A stretch of DNA of 64,000 nt from an uncultured Pirellula sp. (GCA_903858115.1 CAIOHR010000006.1:1-64000), one strand, 5' to 3'. Counted from the stretch's first letter, positions 54,911 through 61,894 are shown. Translations and numbers: made by a program. Notes: generated by a model from the sequence alone, not told the origin.

Positions 54911-55266
54911 ACCAGTCCCCGAAAAGCCTAACCTCAACCAGCAAGTTCCTCAGCCTCCTGCTTCGGCATCAGCCTGAAGTGGTCGGAATGCAATTAGATG
55001 CTGAGGGTTGGCTACCGATCGACGAGTTGATTGAGAATGCAAATCGCAAGGGCAATGAGCTTTCGCGTGAGCTACTGCATGATGTGGTTGCATCGTGCGA
55101 GAAAAAGCGGTTTTCCCTGAGCGACGATGGCCTGAGGATCCGTGCTAACCAAGGACATTCCGTTCCCGACGTGGAACTCAATCTTGAACCAGTGACTCCG
55201 CCGAATCAGCTATTTCATGGAACCGTTGCTGCCTTCATTGAAAGTATTCGCGATTCGTGCTCGTGA
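54907..55266 (+). CDS. kptA: RNA 2'-phosphotransferase KptA, C-terminally truncated
   Basis: A 119-residue protein of the KptA/Tpt1 family, which removes an RNA 2'-phosphate using NAD+ and can ADP-ribosylate nucleic acid. Conserved parts are SKFLSLLLRHQPEVVGMQLD, the GWLPIDEL winged-helix start, and RIRANQGHSVPDV, which carries the Arg and His of the active site, then LFHGT. Full-length enzymes have about 180 residues with a further VHLS block and a fourth catalytic Arg. Here the frame ends soon after FIESIRDS, so it is probably inactive. It starts inside the Sir2 stop, so the two genes were one operon. Confidence 0.75.
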   Translation: MNQSPKSLTSTSKFLSLLLRHQPEVVGMQLDAEGWLPIDELIENANRKGNELSRELLHDVVASCEKKRFSLSDDGLRIRANQGHSVPDVELNLEPVTPPNQLFHGTVAAFIESIRDSCS

Positions 55267-55309
55267 CACCTTCGGTCAATGATTCAGTTCTTCATTCCCT
55301 TAATGTCTC

Positions 55310-55490
55310 CTATTTCACAGCCAGGACATGGTAGATACGAGGTTTGTCAATCTGCTCTTTCACCGCTAAACTGTGACGAATTCCGGGGGTCGTGTCGACG
55401 GGGGTGAAACTAACGATAATTCCTTCTTCGACCGGGAGTTGAACGCCTACTTTTCCCACGGCGCCGGGCCGACCCGGAGCTGCTAGCGGC
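55310..55490 (-). pseudogene. C-terminal remnant of an unknown gene
   Basis: The minus-strand frame reads GKVGVQLPVEEGIIVSFTPV, then TPGIRHSLAVKEQIDKPRIY and HVLAVK before the stop at 55310. The ordered amino-acid composition looks coding. No start is present before the opposing SRPBCC gene at 55518, so it is a 3' piece. I do not recognise the family. Confidence 0.35.
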
Positions 55491-55517
55491 GATGCTGAAC
55501 GATTGTGAGGTTGCCGG

Positions 55518-55988
55518 ATGAAGCCAATTACTTTCGCTTGCCGTGAGATGCTTCCGTTGGCTCCCGAAAAGATTGCCGAGCAAATTCTCGATCTGACGAA
55601 GTGGCCAGAGTTTCGAGGTTACGGGCCGATCCCCGGCATCAAGTCAGCGGAGTTCGAGACAAGGACTCCAAACGTCGTTGGCTCACGCATCCGGGTCTGT
55701 AATTTGGACGGGTCAAGCCACATGGAAGAGATTGTGGTGTGGCAACCGGATCGGCTACTTCGGCTTCGGATGGGGAATTTCTCCAAGCCATTGTCTGGCT
55801 TGGCAACCGGCATCGTGGAAACGTGGGAGTTCGAGCGGGTGGGCCACGAAACCAGGGCGGTTCGATTCTTTGAGTTGAACGCCAAGTCGATGCTGACCCA
55901 GCCCGCCCTGTGGCTCATCTCGTTTTTCCTGAAGCGGGCCGTAGCTCGTCACCTGATTGAAATCAAGCACGCCTCGAAGGAGTCATGA
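55518..55988 (+). CDS. SRPBCC-family protein
   Basis: A 156-residue protein of the START/SRPBCC (polyketide cyclase/dehydrase) fold, which holds a hydrophobic ligand in a cavity. Opening ITFACREMLPLAPEKIAEQI with DLTKWPEFRGYGP, a central EEIVVWQPDRLLRLRM and the C-terminal helix LWLISFFLKRAVARHL fit the fold. The ligand is unknown. Its stop directly precedes the vat start, so both are probably co-transcribed, and both are GC-rich compared with the region before 55 kb. Confidence 0.72.
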   Translation: MKPITFACREMLPLAPEKIAEQILDLTKWPEFRGYGPIPGIKSAEFETRTPNVVGSRIRVCNLDGSSHMEEIVVWQPDRLLRLRMGNFSKPLSGLATGIVETWEFERVGHETRAVRFFELNAKSMLTQPALWLISFFLKRAVARHLIEIKHASKES

Positions 55989-56516
55989 ATGCACGGACCA
56001 TCTCCCGACGAACCACAACCGATGGCAGGCTTCCCGCAGGTCGGGTTCCTGAAGCCGCTGGTCAAGAACCCGAACATCGTGGTCGGCGAGTACAGCTACT
56101 ACGACGACCCCGAAGGACCAGAGCAGTTCGAGGCCAAGTGCGTGCTGTACCACTTTCCGTTTATCGGCGACAAGCTGGTGATCGGCAAGTTCTGTGCGGT
56201 GGCCCGTGATGTGCGATTCATCATGAACGGGGCCAATCACCAGATAAGCGGGTTCTCGACGTATCCGTTCTACATCTTCGCCAACGGGTGGGAGTTGGTG
56301 ACGCCGCAGCCCGGCGACTTTCCGTACAAGGGCGATACGGTCATCGGGAACGACGTGTGGCTGGGGTACGACGTGCTGGTGATGCCCGGCGTGAAGATCG
56401 GTGACCGAGCCATTGTCGCCGCTCACTTGGCTAACTATTCCCTGGATGCGGGTAAGCACAACATGGCAACTACTGTTTGTGGGGTTGATCTGGGTCGTAC
56501 AGACGATCCTGTTTGA
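55989..56516 (+). CDS. Vat-type xenobiotic acetyltransferase, truncated and chimeric
   Basis: A hexapeptide-repeat acetyltransferase of the Vat/CatB group, which acetylates streptogramin A or related compounds in known members. PNIVVGEYSYYDDPEGPEQF and KFCAVARDVRFIMNGANHQI with the catalytic His84 (counted from ATG 55989) are intact, and YKGDTVIGNDVWLGYDVLVM with PGVKIGDRAIVAA belongs to the left-handed helix. After about residue 146 the normal C-terminus (SVVTKDVPPYTIVGGNPAK in the family) is replaced by unrelated residues, and the frame runs into a piece of a membrane-protein gene. Missing coils make activity unlikely. GC-rich, so perhaps acquired. Confidence 0.75.
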   Translation: MHGPSPDEPQPMAGFPQVGFLKPLVKNPNIVVGEYSYYDDPEGPEQFEAKCVLYHFPFIGDKLVIGKFCAVARDVRFIMNGANHQISGFSTYPFYIFANGWELVTPQPGDFPYKGDTVIGNDVWLGYDVLVMPGVKIGDRAIVAAHLANYSLDAGKHNMATTVCGVDLGRTDDPV

Positions 56517-56661
56517 AGTGATTCTCGGAAAGTGGATACTTTCCTTGTCCTGGGAACGCATCTTCGAGGACTACGATCTGAGAAATGGTGGATTTCTGGG
56601 GTTGGGGATGCTGCTCTTGCTCTTATCTCCGATGTTGGCTTCACGATTGCGGAAACGATGA
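56430..56661 (+). pseudogene. Membrane protein C-terminal fragment
   Basis: The frame reads TTWQLLFVGLIWVVQTILFE, then GKWILSLSWERIFEDYDLRN, then GMLLLLLSPMLASRLRKR and stops at 56661. The pattern FEV-LGK-...SWERI--DYDL--G resembles a known small bacterial membrane-protein family whose N-terminal half is missing here. It is joined out of frame to the truncated vat gene. Confidence 0.55.
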
Positions 56662-56763
56662 ACGAGTACGGCAAAACGCGAGTTCGCCAATGCAGCCATA
56701 GGCTGGAGCTTGATGTAATGGCTCGCCATGCGGATTAAGGAGGAACGAGTCCGTTGTCCCAGA

Positions 56764-57339
56764 TCACTCCCCCGCCCGCTCCACCTTGATCGATTCGATC
56801 TCCAGCTTGAACGGGCCGGCTTTCTTGTCGCTCAACATGAAGCCCAGGGAGTTGAAATCTTCTGGCTTGACGAGCCCGGCGTTCTTCACTGACCTGCCGA
56901 ACGAAGTTGCCTCGAACTTATCGAGCGGTACTTTGACTTCGATCCACTCGTCTTTCTTGGTTTGCACCGTGGCCCGATAGGAGTAAGCCACCCGTTGCTT
57001 GTCGGGATAGAGGTTTAGCATATACTCCCGACCATCGCCACGGACCTTGGCAACCAGAGTATCGCCTTTTTCCAGGTCGAGCTTCTTGGCCTTCGACCGT
57101 ACCGATGCAAAGCCGCCATTGTTTGCTAAAGACAACGTGCCGAAGAACTCCAAGGTCTTCCTGTCGATAATCTTGAACGCGCCTTGGGAGACGCCGCCCA
57201 TCACGCCGTCGTTGACGATCTGCCATTCCTTCGCTACGTCGACTCCGGTGAAGTCAAACAAGGTTTGCGACGTTTCTTCCACAATGACGAATGCCCCCAT
57301 CAGGAGCAGCAAGGGCATCGGCAAAATTTCACAGATCAT
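56764..57339 (-). CDS. CIA30-family protein
   Basis: A protein of about 191 residues. The ATG at 57339 is chosen because it overlaps the end of the tspO-like gene (ATGA) and begins a short hydrophobic stretch (MPLLLLMGAFVIV), possibly a signal peptide. It matches the CIA30/NDUFAF1 domain: FDFTGVDVAKEWQIVNDGVM, then GGVSQGAFKI, then GGFASVRSKAKKLDLEKGDT, and the end GLVKPEDFNSLGFMLSDKKA. In mitochondria the relative assists complex I assembly; bacterial roles are not known and probably involve carbohydrate or ligand binding. GC-rich. Confidence 0.8.
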   Translation of the reverse strand: MICEILPMPLLLLMGAFVIVEETSQTLFDFTGVDVAKEWQIVNDGVMGGVSQGAFKIIDRKTLEFFGTLSLANNGGFASVRSKAKKLDLEKGDTLVAKVRGDGREYMLNLYPDKQRVAYSYRATVQTKKDEWIEVKVPLDKFEATSFGRSVKNAGLVKPEDFNSLGFMLSDKKAGPFKLEIESIKVERAGE

Positions 57340-57740
57340 GATCGTTCCCAATTCATCCAGGTGATTGATAGTTGCAGTACGGTTGCCAGCGACACCCATA
57401 CAAAATACGGCAGTTGAGCCAAGGCAACCCAGCGATAGTGTCGCCAGACGATCACTATCATCCAGATAATCGTGACCCACACCACCAGAATATCCAACGC
57501 TGCAAGTGGAAGGTTCCGCATCCCAAACTGGATTGGAGTGAAGATCAGATTCGACACGAGGTTGATAGCGAATGGCAACGCTACTTGCCACGGTATTTTT
57601 CCTCGAATCGCTTGAAGAAACACGAACCCAAAGGTTACGAGGATAACCGGGTAGAGGAGCTGCCATATCAGCCCGATGGTCGCTGGGGCGGGCGTCCAGC
57701 TCGGCTTTGCGAGCGAGCTGTACCATTCAATCCAAGGCAT
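57336..57740 (-). CDS. TspO/MBR-family membrane protein
   Basis: A 134-residue membrane protein with five predicted helices, the standard size of TspO (tryptophan-rich sensory protein). WYSSLAKPSWTPAPATIGLI holds the conserved K/P-x-W-x-P-P-like opening, while FAINLVSNLIFTPIQFGMRN corresponds to the helix-2 N-x-x-W-x-x-x-F/F-x-x-x-x region, and W and Y residues line helix 5. TspO binds porphyrins and other small ligands. It is first of a two-gene unit with the CIA30 gene. Confidence 0.82.
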   Translation of the reverse strand: MPWIEWYSSLAKPSWTPAPATIGLIWQLLYPVILVTFGFVFLQAIRGKIPWQVALPFAINLVSNLIFTPIQFGMRNLPLAALDILVVWVTIIWMIVIVWRHYRWVALAQLPYFVWVSLATVLQLSITWMNWERS

Positions 57741-57797
57741 TTCGTAATCTTCCTTCGTTTAGGATGGTATTGGATCTAAGGTCTTCAAGAGGTTCCG

Positions 57798-57917
57798 TTG
57801 CAGATTACTGACTCGCAAGGATACAATAACGAAACAGCAAGCTTTAAGTCTATAATCGAAGAACTTGGTCCGAAGCTGAACGCATACCTGCGGTCCATAG
57901 ACCCCAAAAGTGACTGA
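57798..57917 (+). pseudogene. C-terminal remnant upstream of macrodomain
   Basis: A 39-residue frame without a proper start encodes TASFKSIIEELGPKLNAYLR then SIDPKSD and stops 27 bases before the macrodomain start. The composition looks coding, so this is probably the end of a gene that preceded the macrodomain gene. Its family is not recognised. Confidence 0.3.
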
Positions 57918-57943
57918 TGACCAATGACAAATGGCCAACTTAA

Positions 57944-58070
57944 ATGACAGCAGTCGAATTAACCAGTGGTGATTTGCTGAATCAGGATGTCGAGGTAGTC
58001 GTCAACGCATGGAATCGCAACATCATTCCGTGGTGGCTCTTGCTACCGCAAGGTGTTTCAGGTGCGATCA
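57944..58070 (+). pseudogene. Macrodomain protein, N-terminal fragment
   Basis: MTAVELTSGDLLNQDVEVVV followed by NAWNRNIIPWWLLLPQGVSG is the opening of bacterial macrodomains (GDL...V-VNAANxxL-like; the NAWNRN-IPWWLLLPQGVSGAI form is a known subtype). After about 40 residues the frame enters the reverse strand of a ParE toxin gene, and the rest of the domain, which binds ADP-ribose, is missing. It cannot fold. Confidence 0.75.
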
Positions 58071-58212
58071 GGTTTTTCTCAAGAAGCAAAAACACCTTAC
58101 TAACCTCTTCGAGCAAACTGTCTTTTAAGTTTTCTCGGATGATGGCGTAGTATTCCAATGCAACATCCAAATCACTTTTAGCTAGCCGCTTAACAACAAC
58201 CCTATAGTTCAT
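57982..58212 (-). pseudogene. ParE/RelE-type toxin, 3' end replaced
   Basis: A type II toxin gene. MNYRVVVKRLAKSDLDVALE and LLEEVSKVFLLLEKN match the N-terminal half of ParE/RelE toxins (about 95 residues). From about residue 48 on, the frame is the antisense of the macrodomain fragment (ETPCGSKSHHGMMLRF), so the normal C-terminus is lost and the toxin is probably inactive. Its start overlaps the antitoxin stop (ATGA), as usual for such pairs. Confidence 0.7.
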
Positions 58213-58427
58213 GCTTGACTTCCTAGCTTGTCAATTACTTCGCGCCAAGGAGTACCTTCCATCGGGTTTGCTTCATGCTCTCGAAGTCGTTCTTCCAAGA
58301 TGCGTTGATTTTCCTCCGAAACAGTAATTGTTTCTTCGGCAACACTATCCCAAATCGACATAGCCAAGTGTATTCGAGCCTCAACAGTTAAAGCAAGGAT
58401 TTCAGGTGGTAGATCTACCGTCGACAT
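58209..58427 (-). CDS. Addiction-module antitoxin
   Basis: A 72-residue protein of the TIGR02574 addiction-module group, the usual partner of ParE-type toxins. VDLPPEILALTVEARIHLAM precedes SIWDSVAEE, and the C-terminus has ILEERLREHEANPMEGTPWR, with the -EH--NP---PW-EV pattern of this family. It is intact and would be co-transcribed with the broken toxin. With the toxin lost it may no longer be maintained by selection. Confidence 0.8.
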   Translation of the reverse strand: MSTVDLPPEILALTVEARIHLAMSIWDSVAEETITVSEENQRILEERLREHEANPMEGTPWREVIDKLGSQA

Positions 58428-58517
58428 TTCTAAGCTCCCGAACGAAAAGGTTCTTTAAATTGCGCTTTTACTCGAATTGCATCAATTGTGCAAACATCGC
58501 AAGACGCGAGGCAACCG

Positions 58518-58811
58518 ATGCAAATTGAATTATGTCTCCCCTTTCCGCCGTCTATCAATCACTACTTCAGCTACTACCAGGGGCGTCCCGTTTTGTCCAA
58601 GGATGCACGCACCTATCGACACCAAGTGCGTCGCATTGCGATCGCCAAAGGCATCAAACCATTGATGTCGTGCGTGCGTGGACCACATCTTCAGAATGGA
58701 TGTATTCAATCAAATTCGCAAGATTATACCTCTGCAATTGCACACAGGGAAAGAGAACGGTGGAACCCGGGTGCGGAGTCCCTTGCCAGCGTCGAGAACG
58801 CTATTCGCTAA
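58518..58811 (+). pseudogene. RusA-type resolvase fragment
   Basis: The ATG at 58518 starts MQIELCLPFPPSINHYFSYY, then GRPVLSKDARTYRHQVR. This matches the opening of RusA Holliday-junction resolvases (LP-PPS-NHY and LSKEGR-YR), which are often phage-borne. After about residue 50 (GIKP) the frame continues to 58811 without similarity, and the catalytic aspartates of the C-terminal part (D-DN-xK) are not found. It converges with the Fic gene. Confidence 0.65.
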
Positions 58812-59403
58812 ACTTTTTATGTAGGTCTATGAGTGGTCCATAATTTCGGAGATCCGCTTGCTTCATGGCAGCAATGTATTCACCTCGGATCGGACTTTCG
58901 TTATCACGGAGGTCGGTGGCAGGCCAAATAGTCACCGCTTGGTCGTGTTGCATCAGCCAGATGTTCGCGAGGAGTCTTGCCCACCGACCGTTGCCATCCT
59001 CAAATGGATGTACCCAAACCGCGCGATGATGAAACTCGGCAGCGGTTGCAATCACAAGTTCACCGGTTTCGCTATGCCTCTTCTCTGATTCGATGGCAAT
59101 GACACCGAGTTCAGCAGGAACAATGTTCGGACTCACGCCGATGTTCTTTTGAGTGGTCCTAATTTCTCCCGCCCAACTCCAAATCGATCTCAACATCTCC
59201 CGATGCAAGTCCAGTAGCCAACCGAAAGTAAACGGAGCGAGTTTGTGGCTTGGTTTGCTCAACAAGTACTTCTCGGTCACTCGCAGTATTGACTCGAACT
59301 CAGCTTCATTGAGTTGTCGACGGGTTTTGATGGTCTTGATTTTCAAACCCGACCCATCAAAGGGCGTGTCGTCGTCTTTGCTGGCTGAACCGAATGGATT
59401 CAA
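58801..59403 (-). CDS. Fic-domain protein (mobile mystery protein B type)
   Basis: A 200-residue Fic enzyme, expected to transfer AMP or a related group to a hydroxyl of a target protein. The catalytic motif HPFEDGNGRWAR starts at His132 and matches HxFx(D/E)GNGRxxR perfectly. WSWAGEIRTTQKNIGVSPN and EFHHRAVWVHPF resemble the TIGR02613 mobile mystery protein B group, usually encoded with an HTH protein, as here. No inhibitory helix motif (S/T-x-x-x-E-G/N) is obvious in it, so the partner may act as antitoxin. The adjacent XRE gene is 27 bp upstream on the same strand. Confidence 0.85.
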   Translation of the reverse strand: MNPFGSASKDDDTPFDGSGLKIKTIKTRRQLNEAEFESILRVTEKYLLSKPSHKLAPFTFGWLLDLHREMLRSIWSWAGEIRTTQKNIGVSPNIVPAELGVIAIESEKRHSETGELVIATAAEFHHRAVWVHPFEDGNGRWARLLANIWLMQHDQAVTIWPATDLRDNESPIRGEYIAAMKQADLRNYGPLIDLHKKFSE

Positions 59404-59430
59404 GGAAGGCTACCGCTGATGTTCAAAGAG

Positions 59431-59799
59431 TTAGGAAGCCCAGAGCTTTCGGCTGGATGATGCGATACGCGCCTTGGTGGCTTCCAGATGCTCTTGGGCA
59501 GAAGCTGCGGAGACGGCTTGGGATTCTAAAGCTACGTTCCCCTGTGTAATCGCGATCAACCGCTTAGCCTTCTGCGTAGCGATGGACTCTTTGAATCCTT
59601 TGGCTGGTATCGCCAACAAATCCATCTTCATTCCGAGTGCAGAAAGAACAGCTTGCAGATTGGAAACGGAGTAGTGCTCATCCTTCCCTCCGAGAATGCG
59701 AATCACTGTTGCCCTTGATACGCCACTGCGGCGAGCAAGATCGGAAATCGACATCTCGAGTTCGTTAATGCGGTTTTGTAGAAGTGTAGATAGCGACAT
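59431..59799 (-). CDS. XRE-type HTH protein, Fic partner
   Basis: A 122-residue DNA-binding protein. ISDLARRSGVSRATVIRILG (about residues 18-37) is a clear helix-turn-helix of the XRE/Cro type. KRLIAITQGNVALESQAVSA and SSRKLWAS at the C-terminus match proteins that accompany Fic genes. It would repress the operon and perhaps neutralise Fic. Upstream, TTGCA (59861-59865) and TGCAA (59880-59884) form an inverted repeat that may be its operator. Confidence 0.82.
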   Translation of the reverse strand: MSLSTLLQNRINELEMSISDLARRSGVSRATVIRILGGKDEHYSVSNLQAVLSALGMKMDLLAIPAKGFKESIATQKAKRLIAITQGNVALESQAVSAASAQEHLEATKARIASSSRKLWAS

Positions 59800-59860
59800 G
59801 GGTCAGCAATCGAATGGGACTTCAAGTGAGAGACCGAAAGAACGGACCACGCTGATATTG

Positions 59861-59884
59861 TTGCATATGTGAAACAAAATGCAA
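59861..59884. promoter_or_regulatory. Possible XRE operator
   Basis: TTGCA and TGCAA are separated by 14 bases, about 60 bp before the XRE start. Such spacing fits a dimer binding site. There is no second copy visible, so this is tentative. Confidence 0.25.
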
Positions 59885-60042
59885 GTGAAATTTTCCGGAA
59901 AGACTCGCGGCTTATAGTGCGTAAGTACTTTCATGAAAAGGGCTTGCGTGTGATTTCGGTGTCTCGCGAGCGGCTTGAAAAGAGTTCGGTTCGCTCAACT
60001 GAAATGGGTGGTTACGAACAGTTTTCTACCCATGTGTAAACG

Positions 60043-60080
60043 AAAAGGCTGGTGTTGTCATGACACCGGCCTTTTTTCGT
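60043..60080 (+). terminator. Strong intrinsic terminator
   Basis: AAAAGGCTGGTGT pairs with ACACCGGCCTTTT around the loop TGTCATG (one T-G wobble), followed by TTCGTTTTC. It is the clearest intrinsic terminator in the window, yet there is no plus-strand gene before it; its stem also ends in a short A run, so it may serve both strands. Confidence 0.75.
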
Positions 60081-60157
60081 TTTCCCACCAGTCTTTTCTT
60101 TATTCGGCGCAAATGTCCGCGCTGATTTGAATCAACTTTTGGAAGCGACTGGAGACG

Positions 60158-60215
60158 GCTACGTCCACATGTGGGTGGGAGGATTGCGGCTAGGTAAGCT
60201 GCTAGGCAACCTTTG
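60158..60215. repeat. Dispersed repeat, family A
   Basis: CTACGTCCACATGTGGGTGG followed by GAGGATTGCGGCTAGGTAAG matches 5355-5395 with a few changes. Confidence 0.65.
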
Positions 60216-60360
60216 GAAGCGGTAGACGCTTGTCGTCCACTGAAGCGGGTAGTAGAAACGGTCGCTCAAGTCCCTTGCGACCCTCAGCCAAACCGTTAGA
60301 AATAGGCTGTCTCAAGTTCTATATACACGCCCCTACGTATCCAACGCTTTCGGATTGATT

Positions 60361-61428
60361 ATGAAAATCGCAGGTATTAACTTCGACCACTTTCACATGG
60401 GTGACTTGTTGCGATACGCCTATGATCATCCGAGGGCTGAGATCGTGGGGATTTGCGATGAACAGCCGGAACGAATGCATTCAGCGGCCAATAACTTCAA
60501 TATTCCTAGCCATCGCATATACACAGACTATCGCCATTGTCTTGAAGAGTCGAAGCCCGACTTGGTAATACTTTGCCCAGCGACCGCAAAACATGCCGAT
60601 TGGGTGGAAAGAGTTGCCCCTTTCAACGTTCATATGTTGGTTGAAAAGCCATTTGCCGCGTCACTCGCGGAATCAGATCGAATGATTAATGCCGTCAATG
60701 CAACTGGGAAAAAGCTTGTTATCAATTGGCCGCTCGTTTGGGTTCCGGCGCATCGCACCGCCAAACGTTTGATCGACGAGGGAGTCATTGGGTCCGTCAT
60801 CGAAGTGCGGCATTATGGAGGAAACCGTGGCCCGCTCTATCATCTTGCTGATAAAATCGAAGTTACCGAAGCACAGGTTGAAGCAAAGAAACCAGAGAGT
60901 TGGTTTTACAAGAAATCGCATGGTGGAGGATCGTTGTTGGATTACATGGGATATGGTTCGACCTTAGGAACTTGGTATCACCACGGAAAAGTTCCGATCG
61001 AAGTCACAACGGTTGTGAATGAAACTCCTGGAATCGAAGTCGACGAACATAGCATTACCATTGCTCGTTACGAAACTGGCTTGTCCAAGATTGAGACACG
61101 ATGGGGCACCTTCACGGATCCGTGGGTCACTCAAACACAGCCCAAATGCGGTTTCGAGTTGATCGGTACCGATGGTACTATCAGCAGCTACGACTACGAG
61201 AATATGATTACCATTCAAACTCGGCAGCGCCCTGAAGCACACGCGATTCACGTCGATCCGTTAGTTCCACCCTATCAAAATCCCGTGCAATATTTCATCC
61301 ACTGTTTGGAGACAGGCGAACCGATCACAGGTCCGTTGTCGCTCGAGATAAGTCGCATCGGGCAGCAAATCGTCGACACAGCGGTCATCAGTGCACGCGA
61401 GAAGAGAACAGTGCGAACGGTCTCTTAG
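60361..61428 (+). CDS. Gfo/Idh/MocA-family oxidoreductase
   Basis: A 355-residue NAD(P)-dependent dehydrogenase. ATG at 60361 is the start; a TTG at 60355 is in frame two codons earlier. The N-terminal Rossmann domain starts KIAGINFDHFHMGDLLRYA, less glycine-rich than usual, followed by EIVGICDEQPERM with the acidic end of beta 2, and VHMLVEKPFAASLAESDRM, the EKP signature. The C-terminal GFO domain includes GGSLLDYMGYGSTL with the Asp/Tyr of the usual catalytic region. Members act on sugars, inositols or sugar acids. The gene stands alone, so its substrate is open. Confidence 0.85.
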   Translation: MKIAGINFDHFHMGDLLRYAYDHPRAEIVGICDEQPERMHSAANNFNIPSHRIYTDYRHCLEESKPDLVILCPATAKHADWVERVAPFNVHMLVEKPFAASLAESDRMINAVNATGKKLVINWPLVWVPAHRTAKRLIDEGVIGSVIEVRHYGGNRGPLYHLADKIEVTEAQVEAKKPESWFYKKSHGGGSLLDYMGYGSTLGTWYHHGKVPIEVTTVVNETPGIEVDEHSITIARYETGLSKIETRWGTFTDPWVTQTQPKCGFELIGTDGTISSYDYENMITIQTRQRPEAHAIHVDPLVPPYQNPVQYFIHCLETGEPITGPLSLEISRIGQQIVDTAVISAREKRTVRTVS

Positions 61429-61561
61429 ACCTGGACCAGTATCATCGTTCGTAAAGATGTTGTTGTTCCACGATGATCTGTTTCCATTTTAAACGACTGC
61501 TACTGCCAGCTAAATTGGCAACTAGCATCGTTCCCCACAACCAGCACGCATCAGTCTCGGT

Positions 61562-61894
61562 CTAAGCGCTCGCGCAGGCGTAGTCTAATCGGCCGGAACA
61601 AATGTCCACATAAGGTGTTCCATCATTGTGGGAATAGATGCTGCTAGGTTGCTGACTAGGCCGATGTTTGGAGGCAAGTTCATCAGGTTTCAAGTGCCTG
61701 GCGTCAATGGCGACTTCAAAGTCAGGTTTGGAATAGATGGCGATTGTGACACGGTCTGAATTCTGGATAGCACGAATTCCGATTTGTAAACCCGGCTTTA
61801 GGAAACCTACGAGCGTCTGCGGAGCCTCAAATTCTTGAGCAATGCACGACAATGATGGGATACAGGTCAACAGTATTGCAGTGACAATTCGCAT
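61562..61894 (-). CDS. Small secreted protein with repeat-derived tail
   Basis: A 110-residue protein of unknown family. From the ATG at 61894 a signal peptide is apparent (MRIVTAILLTCIPSLSCIAQ), and the mature part starts FEAPQTLVGFLKPGLQIG with regular beta-like residues up to about KPDELASK. The last 30 residues (RPSQQPSSIYSHN, then CSGRLDYACASA) are encoded by a copy of dispersed repeat A (61566-61672), which also explains the odd composition. So the original stop was probably lost by repeat insertion. A longer frame from 61972 is less likely. Confidence 0.55.
   Translation of the reverse strand: MRIVTAILLTCIPSLSCIAQEFEAPQTLVGFLKPGLQIGIRAIQNSDRVTIAIYSKPDFEVAIDARHLKPDELASKHRPSQQPSSIYSHNDGTPYVDICSGRLDYACASA
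61566..61672. repeat. Dispersed repeat, family A (overlaps gene end)
   Basis: GCGCAGGCGTAGTCTAATCG then TGTCCACAT, and further TGCTAGGTTGCTGACTAGGC followed by CGAT. It combines both forms seen at 5262-5425. It lies inside the 3' end of the small secreted protein gene. Confidence 0.6.

Larger units (their letters stand above)
59885..60360. other. Spacer with terminator and repeat
   Basis: About 475 bases without a protein gene. It holds an intrinsic terminator at 60043-60080 that no coding sequence precedes, and a copy of repeat A at 60158-60215. A small RNA between about 59920 and 60080 is conceivable; TATAGT at 59913 could be a -10 element. Confidence 0.4.

Noticed and set aside
50484..59799. 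Prophage
   Set aside because: Only a RusA piece is phage-like. No capsid, portal, terminase or integrase is seen.
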